Source: Actinophytocola sp044466355 (GTDB lineage Bacteria > Actinomycetota > Actinomycetes > Mycobacteriales > Pseudonocardiaceae). From it: DNA of 64,000 nt. The stretch lies in NCBI RefSeq assembly GCF_044466355.1, contig NZ_JBITMQ010000024.1, forward strand, positions 19,542 to 83,541. The letters run 5' to 3'. Positions within the stretch are counted from its first letter, which is position 1. Each line of letters begins with the position of its first letter. Positions 16,355 through 23,872 of this stretch are shown here, piece after piece. The notes under the pieces were generated by a model that worked only from the letters and a program-made list of their open reading frames with translations, did not search any database and was not told the DNA's origin. A program made the position numbers and the translations under genes.

Positions 16355-17202
16355 GCAGCGAGTACCGCCGTGTCCTCGCGGGGGTTTCCAGGACGAACGG
16401 GCGTGGTGTCGTTCGCTGGGCGGCCGCGGAGGCGCACGCCCGGCACGCTGAGCTGCGGTTGGTCACAGCGGTGCCGATGCCGGCCGTGTCGGCGCCGTCC
16501 CGCACGAACGAAGTGGATCAGGAGCCCGGCGCCGCCGCGGTGCGGTCGCTTGCCGCGCTGCTCGACGAGGTGACGGCCGAATGGCCGGATCTGGCCGTTG
16601 CCACGGACGTGGTGTCCGGCCCGCCTGCCGCGGTTCTGCGTGGCGCCACCGAGAACGCCGATCTGCTCGTCGTCGGCGCCGACGCGGCGAGCCCCTTCGT
16701 CGAGGCCATCAGCGGGTCGGTGCCGGGCGACCTGCTGACGACATCACGTTGCCCGCTCGCGGTGGTGCCACGACACGAGTGGACCGAGCTGCCCGCGACC
16801 GCTCCAGTGGTCGTGGCACTCGACGAGTCCGCCACCGCCCAGGCCGCGCTCGCCTACGGGTACGTGGCGGCGGCCAGGAGCGGCAGGCCGTTGACGATGC
16901 TGCGGTGCGTCCCCGGCGGGCGCCTCGGAGATGGCGCCGCCCAGTCGCAGGCGCGGCTACTGATCGCCTATGGCGAGTTGTACCCGCAGGTGGTGGTGTC
17001 GGTCGACATCGTGCCGGACGACCCGCGGCACGCCCTTGTCACGGCTTCCCGACGGGCGGCACTGCTCGTCCTCGGTTCCCGTGGACGCGGCCGTCTCGCG
17101 TCCGGCCTGTTCGGCTCGGTGAGCCGAGACCTTATCCGGCGCAGCGGCTGTCCGGTCGTGATCGCCCGGACCCAGCCGACCGCTGTAACCCTTTCGCTCT
17201 GA
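16351..17202 (+). CDS. Divergent tandem universal stress protein (USP B)
   Basis: A 283-residue tandem USP. The N-terminal domain starts VLAGVSRTNGRGVVRWAA and has lost the usual VGVDGS strand; its ATP-loop reads GADAASPFVEAISGS, missing the second glycine. The C-terminal domain keeps an intact GSRGRGRLASGLFGS loop. So one of the two nucleotide sites is probably inactive. Such asymmetric USPs may dimerise with their neighbours (inference). ATGA overlap with the upstream USP, and 9 bp to the next, indicate one operon. Confidence 0.85.
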   Translation: MSSEYRRVLAGVSRTNGRGVVRWAAAEAHARHAELRLVTAVPMPAVSAPSRTNEVDQEPGAAAVRSLAALLDEVTAEWPDLAVATDVVSGPPAAVLRGATENADLLVVGADAASPFVEAISGSVPGDLLTTSRCPLAVVPRHEWTELPATAPVVVALDESATAQAALAYGYVAAARSGRPLTMLRCVPGGRLGDGAAQSQARLLIAYGELYPQVVVSVDIVPDDPRHALVTASRRAALLVLGSRGRGRLASGLFGSVSRDLIRRSGCPVVIARTQPTAVTLSL

Positions 17203-17211
17203 GGAGAAGCC

Positions 17212-18102
17212 ATGGCATCTCGAAACAAACCCATCGTCGTCGGTGTGGACGGTTCGGCCACCGCGCTGCTCGCGGTCCGGTGGGCGGCCGAGCGTGCGTG
17301 CCTGGACGGGCTTCCGTTGCGCCTCGTGCACGCCTACCACCTCCCGATCGGGTTTCCCACCGGGGTGACCGAGGAGGAGTCGATCCTGAACGTCCTGCGC
17401 GGCCAGGGCAGGCGCTGGCTGGACGAGGCGCGTGAGGTGGCGACCACGGTCGCGCCCGGTCTCGACGTGCACGCCGAACTCGCCGCGATGCCGACGACCA
17501 TCGGGCTCGCACACGAATCGGACAGCGCGTCGTTCCTCGTGCTCGGCAACCGGGGACACAACGCGTTCACGGGCATGCTGGTCGGCTCGACGTCCCTCAC
17601 ACTCGCAGGCCATGCCCACAGCCCGGTCGTGCTGGTCCGCAACGGCTCCGACGGGTCGTCCCGCACCGGGCCGGTGGTGGTCGGTGTGGATGGCACGGAG
17701 GCAAGTGAGGAGGCCCTGGCGTTCGCGTTCGCCGAGGCGTCCGCCGCGGGTGCGACGCTCGTGGCGGTCCACGCGTATGCCGAGTCCGTCTTCGAGGAAG
17801 CTCTTGCCGCGAACAACGCGCCGCAGAACTGGACCCTCCAGCGAGAGATGGCCGAAGCGGCGCTGGCGGAGCGGCTCGCGGGCTGGCAGGAGAAGTACCC
17901 GCAGGTGCGTGTCGAACGGGACGTCGTACACGACCGGCCGAACCGGGCGCTGCGCCGCAGTGCGCAGACCGCGCGACTGCTGGTCGTCGGACGGCGGGGC
18001 CACGGCGGCTTCCGTGATCTCGTCCTCGGCTCGACGAGCCAGCACCTGCTGCACCACGCCGCCTGCCCGGTCGCCGTGGTGCGGACGGAAACGACCGGGT
18101 AG
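17212..18102 (+). CDS. Tandem-domain universal stress protein (USP C)
   Basis: A 296-residue tandem USP with both ATP loops intact: GNRGHNAFTGMLVGS in domain 1 and GRRGHGGFRDLVLGS in domain 2. Each domain begins with a VVGVDGS/T strand. It is the closest of the set to Rv2623, which binds ATP and slows growth in M. tuberculosis. The ATG at 17212 has GAGGAGAAG. It is followed after 15 bp by a CBS-domain gene, so nucleotide sensing by two protein types is co-expressed. Confidence 0.9.
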   Translation: MASRNKPIVVGVDGSATALLAVRWAAERACLDGLPLRLVHAYHLPIGFPTGVTEEESILNVLRGQGRRWLDEAREVATTVAPGLDVHAELAAMPTTIGLAHESDSASFLVLGNRGHNAFTGMLVGSTSLTLAGHAHSPVVLVRNGSDGSSRTGPVVVGVDGTEASEEALAFAFAEASAAGATLVAVHAYAESVFEEALAANNAPQNWTLQREMAEAALAERLAGWQEKYPQVRVERDVVHDRPNRALRRSAQTARLLVVGRRGHGGFRDLVLGSTSQHLLHHAACPVAVVRTETTG

Positions 18103-18117
18103 CAAGGAGGTTCGGTC

Positions 18118-18699
18118 ATGCGTGCACGAGATGTGATGAGCAGACCGGTGGTCAGCGTCGACACCGGCGCCACGGTCCTCGAGGCGGTCACCGCCCTCAC
18201 CGAACACGGCTTCGCGGCAGTGCCGGTGGTGGACGACGGCGACCGGGTCGTGGGGATCTTCAGTGAGTCCGACGGCCTGCGGGCCGAGCACCGGCGTGCG
18301 GCCCCGGTGACCGAGGCGATGACCGCCCTGGTGGAGGTGACCACACCGGACGCCGATGTCTCGGCCATCGCGGAACGCATGCTCTCCCAGCGACTGCGGT
18401 CGATGCCGGTCGTCGAGGAGGGCCTGCTGGTCGGCATGGTCGCACGCCGCGACCTGCTCCGGACCATGGTCCGCACCGACGACGTGATCACCGCCAACGT
18501 GCGTGGGCTGCTCGACAGGTACGCGGGCAGCCGGCGGCACTGGGCGGTCGGGGTGACCGACGGGCACGTGACCGTGTCGGGTGAGTTCGCCGACACGGCG
18601 GAGCGGTCACTGGTCGGCGCGCTCGTCCGCACGGTGGGTGGCGTCAAGGACGTCACGCTCAGCGCGAACATGCCGGCGACCATCGGCTGGGAAGACTGA
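18118..18699 (+). CDS. CBS-CBS domain protein with BON-like tail
   Basis: A 193-residue protein with two CBS domains: ARDVMSRPVVSVDTG to VVGIFSESDGL (about residues 3-58) and VTEAMTALVEVTTPD to LVGMVARRDLLRTMV (about 62-120). A BON-like tail contains WAVGVTDGHVTVSGEF. It resembles Hrp1 (Rv2626c). It is last in the USP operon, preceded by CAAGGAGG and followed immediately by a strong hairpin at 18705. It probably binds adenine nucleotides; no enzymatic motif is present. Confidence 0.88.
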   Translation: MRARDVMSRPVVSVDTGATVLEAVTALTEHGFAAVPVVDDGDRVVGIFSESDGLRAEHRRAAPVTEAMTALVEVTTPDADVSAIAERMLSQRLRSMPVVEEGLLVGMVARRDLLRTMVRTDDVITANVRGLLDRYAGSRRHWAVGVTDGHVTVSGEFADTAERSLVGALVRTVGGVKDVTLSANMPATIGWED

Positions 18700-18704
18700 G
18701 TGCG

Positions 18705-18747
18705 AGCGTGTTGCCCAAGCCGTGATCGACGGCAAGGGCAACACGCT
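18705..18747. terminator. Hairpin between convergent CBS and USP genes
   Basis: AGCGTGTTGCCC (18705-18716) pairs perfectly with GGGCAACACGCT (18736-18747), with an inner GCCGT/ACGGC stem, and is followed by TTTGT. It ends the plus-strand USP-CBS operon and possibly the minus-strand USP gene. Confidence 0.85.
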
Positions 18748-18750
18748 TTG

Positions 18751-19194
18751 TCACGCCTGGTGTCCGTTCGCGGGGACGAGGACGACGGGCACGTCGGCGT
18801 GGCGCAGGCACTCGTTCGTGACGCGACCGAACAGGAACTCGGTGGTCCTGCCACGCGGGTTGTAGCCCAGTACGAGCATCACGGCACCGTGCGCGGCGCG
18901 CGCCAGCTCGATACCCGGGGCACCACTGCGTCGCAGTGCCGTGATCCTGGGCGCGGTCGGTCCCGCCTCGCGCACCGCGGCGACGGTGTCGTGCAGGACG
19001 CTGCCGTGCGGTGCCGGCGGCGCCATTCCGTGCGGTGCCGGGGCGTACGACGTGCCCGGGAGCAGCTGCGCGGGGTAGCGCACCTCGACCGCGACCACCG
19101 TGCGGTGCTCGGCCTCGGCACGGGCCACCGCCCAGCGAAGAGCGTTGACGCTGGCCGGGGAACCGTCCACGCCGACGACGATGCTACCCGTCAT
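18751..19194 (-). CDS. Single-domain universal stress protein (USP D)
   Basis: A 147-residue single UspA domain beginning SIVVGVDGSPASVNALRWA. The C-terminal loop reads GYNPRGRTTEFLFGR rather than G-2X-G-9X-GS, so it may not bind ATP and may belong to the UspA-like non-nucleotide class. A proline-rich insert (APAPHGMAPPAPHG) lies in the middle. It is downstream of, and 4 bp from, the DUF7455 gene, forming a two-gene minus-strand unit divergent from the USP at 19655. Confidence 0.85.
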   Translation of the reverse strand: MTGSIVVGVDGSPASVNALRWAVARAEAEHRTVVAVEVRYPAQLLPGTSYAPAPHGMAPPAPHGSVLHDTVAAVREAGPTAPRITALRRSGAPGIELARAAHGAVMLVLGYNPRGRTTEFLFGRVTNECLRHADVPVVLVPANGHQA

Positions 19195-19198
19195 GGGG

Positions 19199-19432
19199 TC
19201 ACCTCCCTGCTGGCGACGGCACGAAAACCTGCGCCTCGTCCGGCACGACGTGCTGCTCGTACCGCGCCGTCAGCGGCGTGAGCGCGGGGCGGTACCGGCG
19301 GAGGTGATGGTCGCAGAACACCAGTTCGCCGCCGCTCAGCAGAACCGCTCGTGTGGTGGCCTGGGCCGCGCAGCGGTCACACCGGTCGGTCGCGGTGAAC
19401 AGAGCGGCCGTGCGCATCTCGGTGGTGCTCAT
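19199..19432 (-). CDS. DUF7455 small zinc-ribbon-like protein
   Basis: A 77-residue protein with DRCDRCAAQA (Cys18, Cys21) and LVFCDHH (Cys40, His42, His43), a probable metal site, in the layout typical of the actinobacterial DUF7455 family. Its role is not known. ATG start at 19432 follows GGAGG. First gene of a unit with USP D. The intergenic region to 19655 carries several DosR-like sites that could serve both directions. Confidence 0.75.
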   Translation of the reverse strand: MSTTEMRTAALFTATDRCDRCAAQATTRAVLLSGGELVFCDHHLRRYRPALTPLTARYEQHVVPDEAQVFVPSPAGR

Positions 19433-19514
19433 CGCAGCCTCCCTCCGGGAATCTCCGACAACACTCTCCGGCAGGTGACGGCGGTGGTCACACTGCCGTT
19501 GGCCGTCGATGTCC

Positions 19515-19587
19515 GGGACCTTCGTCCTCGGTGCCCGCGGGTTCGGACGACGGACCGAACGTCCTGGGCGCGCGGGACGTTCGACGG
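19515..19587. promoter_or_regulatory. DosR-like site cluster
   Basis: GGGACCTTCGTCCT at 19515-19528 matches 9/10 arm bases. GGACCGAACGTCCT (19552-19565, 7/10) and GGGACGTTCGACGG (19574-19587, 7/10) form a pair exactly 22 bp apart. The region lies between the divergent DUF7455 (start 19432) and USP E (start 19655) genes; the pair is 68-103 bp upstream of USP E. Confidence 0.6.
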
Positions 19588-19654
19588 CGGTCGCTCCACC
19601 ACGTACGGCGCTAGTTTCGTTGACAGGTCAGCGATGTCGAGGGAAGGAGCGAAC

Positions 19655-20509
19655 ATGATCGTGGTCGGCGTGGACGGGTCGTCATCGGCGCTGGACGCGG
19701 TCCGCTGGGCCGCGCAGGAGGCCGGACGCCGCGAGCTGTCGTTGCGACTGGTGACCTCGTACCAGTTGACCGCGGGGGTGGCCGGGGTGCTCGACCCCGG
19801 GGTTCTCGACCTGTTGCGTGAGCAGGGACGGCGCCGGCTTGCCGAAGCGCGGGACGTGGCCGCCGAGAAGGGTGTGGCCGCGAGCGTCGCGCTGGAGTCC
19901 GCGCCCATCGTGCCGATGCTGGTCAGGGAATCGAGCGCCGCCTCGCTCCTGGTGCTCGGCACCCGGGGTCTCGGTGGGTTCACGGGGCTGTTGATCGGTT
20001 CCACCGCCGTGGCGCTGGCTGGCAGGGCGCACTGCCCGTTGGTCGTCGTCCGGGGGGACACGCCGGCGCACGGCCCGGTGGTCGTCGGCGTGGACGGCAT
20101 GCCCGACTCCGAGGAAGCCGTCGCCTTCGCGTTCGCCGCGGCCGCGGCGCAGGGTGCCGATCTCGTCGCGGTCCACGTCTGGCACGACTCGCCCGCCGAC
20201 GCTGTGCTGCTGGGCCACTCCGCGCCACCGGACTTGGCGCTGGCGCAGCAACGTGCCTACGAGACGCTGGCCGAGCGGTTGGCGGGCTGGCAGGAGAAGT
20301 ACCCGGAGGTGCACGTCACCCGTGAGGTCGTGCGGGACCACCCGTCCCGGGCGCTGTTGCGGTACGCCGAGGGGGCGCGGCTCGTGGTGGTCGGCACCCG
20401 GGGCCGCGGCGGGTTCCGCGGTCTGGTGCTGGGCTCGACGAGCCAGCACCTCCTGCAGCACGCGCCGTGCCCGGTCGCCGTCGTGCGCACGGAGCCGGAT
20501 CGGGAGTGA
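19655..20509 (+). CDS. Tandem-domain universal stress protein (USP E)
   Basis: A 284-residue tandem USP with both ATP loops intact: GTRGLGGFTGLLIGS and GTRGRGGFRGLVLGS. Domain 1 starts IVVGVDGSSSALDAVRWA; domain 2 starts VVVGVDGMPDSEEAVAFA. The second half is very similar to that of USP C (shared AERLAGWQEKYP and GSTSQHLL segments), indicating duplication. GGAAGGAGC precedes the ATG at 19655. It leads an operon with USP F and the P-type ATPase. Confidence 0.9.
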   Translation: MIVVGVDGSSSALDAVRWAAQEAGRRELSLRLVTSYQLTAGVAGVLDPGVLDLLREQGRRRLAEARDVAAEKGVAASVALESAPIVPMLVRESSAASLLVLGTRGLGGFTGLLIGSTAVALAGRAHCPLVVVRGDTPAHGPVVVGVDGMPDSEEAVAFAFAAAAAQGADLVAVHVWHDSPADAVLLGHSAPPDLALAQQRAYETLAERLAGWQEKYPEVHVTREVVRDHPSRALLRYAEGARLVVVGTRGRGGFRGLVLGSTSQHLLQHAPCPVAVVRTEPDRE

Positions 20510-20512
20510 GCT

Positions 20513-21295
20513 GTGCCGGGGCCGGTGGTGGTCGGTGTCGACGGGACGGCGGACGCGTTGCGTGCCGTCCGGTGGGCGGCCGTGCGTGCGGGCCTGAGTG
20601 ACGTCGGCCTGCGGCTCGTGCACGCCTCCCAGACATGCGATGGCGTCTCGCGGATCGCACGGGACGTCGCGGACGAAACCGTCGGAGGTGTGTCCGTCAC
20701 AGTGGTGACCGGTGAAGGCTCCGCGGCCGGACTCCTGGTACGTGAGTCCGCGAGTGCGTCACTCGTGGTGCTGGGCAACCGGGGACACGGCGGCTTTTCC
20801 GGCTTGCTGGTCGGCGCCACCGTGGCCACTGTCGCGGCTCGAGGCCGGTGCCCCATGGTCGTCATGGGCGGGCCTGAAGAGCTCGGGAACGGCCCGGTGG
20901 TCGTCGGCGTCGACGGCACTCCGACCTGCGACGCCGCTCTCGGCTTCGCCTTCGCAGAGGCCTCGCTGCGCTGTACCGGCCTGATCGCCGCGCACGGCAT
21001 GGTCTCAGCCGTAGAGGAGGACGTCGCGCGCGACCGCGATCGCGTGGCGGAACTGATCGCCGAGCAGGTCGCTGGCCACCGTTCGAGCTACCCCCACGTC
21101 AAGGTCGTTCAGGAAGTCATGGCGGACACGCCGGGCCGGGCGCTGCTCGACCAGGCCGCGTCGGCCCAGTTGGCGGTCGTCGGCAGTGGGCGGCGGATCG
21201 GGTACCGCGGCGCGCTTCTCCGCTCGACGAGCCGGTACCTCCTCCACCATGCGCCGTGCCCGGTCGCGGTCGTACGCCGGGATCACCCGATCTGA
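20513..21295 (+). CDS. Divergent tandem universal stress protein (USP F)
   Basis: A 260-residue tandem USP. Domain 1 has GNRGHGGFSGLLVGA, intact apart from the final A for S. Domain 2 has GSGRRIGYRGALLRS, which has lost the glycine pattern. Start GTG 20513 opens VVVGVDGTADALRAVRWA, 3 bp after USP E stop. The gap to the ATPase gene is 14 bp. Six USPs within 6 kb, several with one dead nucleotide site, suggest division of labour among them. Confidence 0.87.
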   Translation: MPGPVVVGVDGTADALRAVRWAAVRAGLSDVGLRLVHASQTCDGVSRIARDVADETVGGVSVTVVTGEGSAAGLLVRESASASLVVLGNRGHGGFSGLLVGATVATVAARGRCPMVVMGGPEELGNGPVVVGVDGTPTCDAALGFAFAEASLRCTGLIAAHGMVSAVEEDVARDRDRVAELIAEQVAGHRSSYPHVKVVQEVMADTPGRALLDQAASAQLAVVGSGRRIGYRGALLRSTSRYLLHHAPCPVAVVRRDHPI

Positions 21296-21309
21296 CCGGA
21301 GGGTCTGCT

Positions 21310-23595
21310 GTGGACAAACGAGTGCCGTGGCGCGCACAGGTCGCGATCGTGGGCGTGCTGGCGGTGGTGACGCTGGCGGGCGTGGCCGTGCCGGTCCTCT
21401 GGTCGGTGGCGACGCTCGCAGGACTGGCCTACTCGGTGTCCATGGTGGTGACCGATCTGCGTGCGCACCGGTTCGGCACCGACGTGCTGGCCACGCTCAG
21501 CCTGGTCGGCACGTTCGTGGTGGGGGAACACCTCGCCGGTGCGCTGATCGCGTTGATGCTGGGGACCGGGCAGGCGCTGGAAGGCTACGCACAGCGGCGC
21601 GCGCACCGCGACCTCGACGCGCTGCTCGCGCGCGCACCCCGCACCGCGCGGGTGCGCCGCGGCGGAGCGGTGGTCGAGGTGCCGGTCGCCGAGGTCGCGG
21701 TCGGGGACATGGTGGTGGTGCGTTCGGGTGAGGTCGTGCCCGTCGACGGCAGGTTGCTCGAGGCGGGCGCTTTCGACGAGTCCGCGCTGACCGGCGAGCC
21801 GCTGCCGGTGCCGCACGCCCTGGACGACGTGGTGCACAGCGGGGTGTGCAACGCGGGCGCGGCCGTCACCATCCGTGCCGTGCGTGCCGCTGACCAGAGC
21901 GCCTACGCGGGCGTGGTTCGGCTGGCCGAGCAGGCTCTCGCGAGCGCCGCTCCGGTCGCGCGGCTGGCCGACCGGTTCGCGGTGGTCCTGGTGCCGGTCG
22001 CACTCGCTGTCGCCGGTGCCGCCTGGTGGTGGGCGGGCGACCCCGTGCGTGCGGTGGCCGTGCTGGTGACGGCGACGCCGTGCCCGCTGCTGCTCGCCGT
22101 GCCCGTCGCGATCGCGGGTGGCATGTCCGCGACGTCCCGGCGCGGTGTGGTGGTCAAGGACGGCGCCGTGCTCGAGCAGCTCGGCAGGGTGCGGACCGCG
22201 CTGCTCGACAAGACGGGCACGGTGACCGTGGGTGCGCCCGCGGTCACCGAGGTGCTGACCGCACCAGGTGTCGACACCGACCGTGCGCTCGGTCTGGCCG
22301 CTGCCGTCGAGAGCGAGTCGCCGCACGTTCTCGCGACCGCGGTGGTGGCCGCGGCGCGGCGTGCGCGGGTGCCCGTCGTCGTCGCCACCTCGGTGCGGGA
22401 TGTGCCGGGTGCCGGTGCACGGGGAGTGGTCGGCGGTGTGGACGTGACCGTCGGGCGCCTCGTCATGGACGATCCGCCCGGATGGGCCCGCTCGGCGCTG
22501 CGCCGCGCACAGCTCGACGCGGCGGGCGTGGTGTGGGTGTCGGCCGACGGGGAACCGGTCGCTGCCATGCTGGTGCGGGACGAGTTGCGGCCGGAGGCCG
22601 CCCGCACGCTCAGCCGCCTGCGCGCCGCGGGCGTCGACCGGCTCGTGCTGGTGACCGGCGATCGCCGCGAGGTCGCCGAGGACGTCGCCGGTGTGCTCGG
22701 TCTCGACGAGGTGGTCGCGGACGCCCGGCCGGAAACCAAGGTCGAACAGGTGCGGTTCGAGCAGCGCCGGGCGCCGACGATGGCGGTCGGTGACGGCGTC
22801 AACGACGCACCCGCGCTCGCCGCGGCGGACGTCGGGGTGGCGGTCGCCGCACGGGGTGCCACGGCGACCGCGCAGGTTGCGGACGCGGTGCTCACCGACG
22901 AGGGCATCGACCGCCTCGCCGACGTCGTGGAGACCGCGCGGCGCGCTCACGGGATCGCGCTGCAGAGTGCCGGACTGGGCATCGGCCTGGCGGTCGTCGC
23001 CATGGTCGCGGCCGCGTTCGGTTTCCTGGCACCCGCGGCGGGCGCTCTGGTGCAGGAGCTGATCGACGTGCTGGCGGTCGGCAACGCGCTCCGCGCGCTG
23101 CGGGGCAACGCCCGCGCGGACGTGCCGGTAACCGCGCGCAGGCTCATCACCCGGTTCCGCGCCGAGCACGCCGACCTCACGGACGCCCGCGCCGTCGTGC
23201 GCGGCGCGGCCGACGCCTTGTCCACCGGGCTCACCGCTGCGGCGGACGCGCGGGTCCGTGCGGCGCACCGGGTGCTCGTGGACCGGATCCTGCCCCACGA
23301 GCGCGCGGAGGAGCACGAGCTCTACCCGGCGGTGGCACCGATGGTCGGCGGGCGGGACGGCGTCGCGCCCATGAGCCGCGGCCACGCGGAGATCGAGCGG
23401 CTCACCGCACGGCTCGGCCGCCACCTCACCGGCAGGCTGTCGGCGGATCAGGTGGACGACCTGCGCGCGACGCTGTACGGCCTCGACGCCGTGCTGACCC
23501 TCCACTTCGCACAGGAGGAACAGGACTACTTCGCGCTCGCCGAACGCGAACGAGCGGACAGAGGAGGAAGCCATGGCACGCAAGCACTGGCGTGA
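21310..23595 (+). CDS. P1B-like metal P-type ATPase fused to a C-terminal hemerythrin domain
   Basis: A 761-residue fusion. The ATPase part has actuator TGEP (161-164), membrane motif TPCP (256-259), phosphorylation DKTGT (300-304) and hinge GDGVNDAP (from 494). No N-terminal HMA metal-binding domain is present. From about residue 610 a hemerythrin (HHE) domain follows, with VRAAHRVLVDRILPHERAEEHELYP, SRGHAEIERL and LHFAQEEQDYF supplying the His/Glu ligands of a di-iron site. The metal carried is uncertain; TPCP occurs in several P1B subgroups. The fused di-iron domain suggests control by oxygen, NO or iron (inference). Start GTG 21310; overlaps the next gene by 23 bp. Confidence 0.88.
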   Translation: MDKRVPWRAQVAIVGVLAVVTLAGVAVPVLWSVATLAGLAYSVSMVVTDLRAHRFGTDVLATLSLVGTFVVGEHLAGALIALMLGTGQALEGYAQRRAHRDLDALLARAPRTARVRRGGAVVEVPVAEVAVGDMVVVRSGEVVPVDGRLLEAGAFDESALTGEPLPVPHALDDVVHSGVCNAGAAVTIRAVRAADQSAYAGVVRLAEQALASAAPVARLADRFAVVLVPVALAVAGAAWWWAGDPVRAVAVLVTATPCPLLLAVPVAIAGGMSATSRRGVVVKDGAVLEQLGRVRTALLDKTGTVTVGAPAVTEVLTAPGVDTDRALGLAAAVESESPHVLATAVVAAARRARVPVVVATSVRDVPGAGARGVVGGVDVTVGRLVMDDPPGWARSALRRAQLDAAGVVWVSADGEPVAAMLVRDELRPEAARTLSRLRAAGVDRLVLVTGDRREVAEDVAGVLGLDEVVADARPETKVEQVRFEQRRAPTMAVGDGVNDAPALAAADVGVAVAARGATATAQVADAVLTDEGIDRLADVVETARRAHGIALQSAGLGIGLAVVAMVAAAFGFLAPAAGALVQELIDVLAVGNALRALRGNARADVPVTARRLITRFRAEHADLTDARAVVRGAADALSTGLTAAADARVRAAHRVLVDRILPHERAEEHELYPAVAPMVGGRDGVAPMSRGHAEIERLTARLGRHLTGRLSADQVDDLRATLYGLDAVLTLHFAQEEQDYFALAERERADRGGSHGTQALA

Positions 23596-23797
23596 GCTCA
23601 CAGCCGGTCAACGGTGGGCCTTCATCGCGATGAGCACCGTCGAGGTCGGTCTGGCGGCCTTCGCGTGGAACGACCTGGCACACCGGCCCCAGGAAGCCGT
23701 CAACGGCCGCAAACCGCTGTGGGCGCTGGCCATCGCCGTGAACTTCATGGGCCCGATCGCGTACCTGCGCTACGGGCGCCGGAAGACGGTCGACTGA
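23573..23797 (+). CDS. Small two-TM protein, PLDc_N-like
   Basis: A 74-residue protein with two hydrophobic segments (WAFIAMSTVEVGLAAFAWNDL and LWALAIAVNFMGPIAYLRYG) and a basic end, resembling the phospholipase-D N-terminal (PLDc_N) family of small membrane proteins. There is no catalytic domain. It overlaps the end of the ATPase-hemerythrin gene, with GAGGAAG before ATG 23573, so it is translated with it. It may be a small partner of the ATPase, but that is only inferred from position. Confidence 0.7.
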   Translation: MARKHWRELTAGQRWAFIAMSTVEVGLAAFAWNDLAHRPQEAVNGRKPLWALAIAVNFMGPIAYLRYGRRKTVD

Positions 23798-23872
23798 CCG
23801 GACGGACTGGCGGCGGGGTCGTCCACCTCCCACGGCCCCGTCGATACCAGGGGCGCCGACATCGCGCGATCG

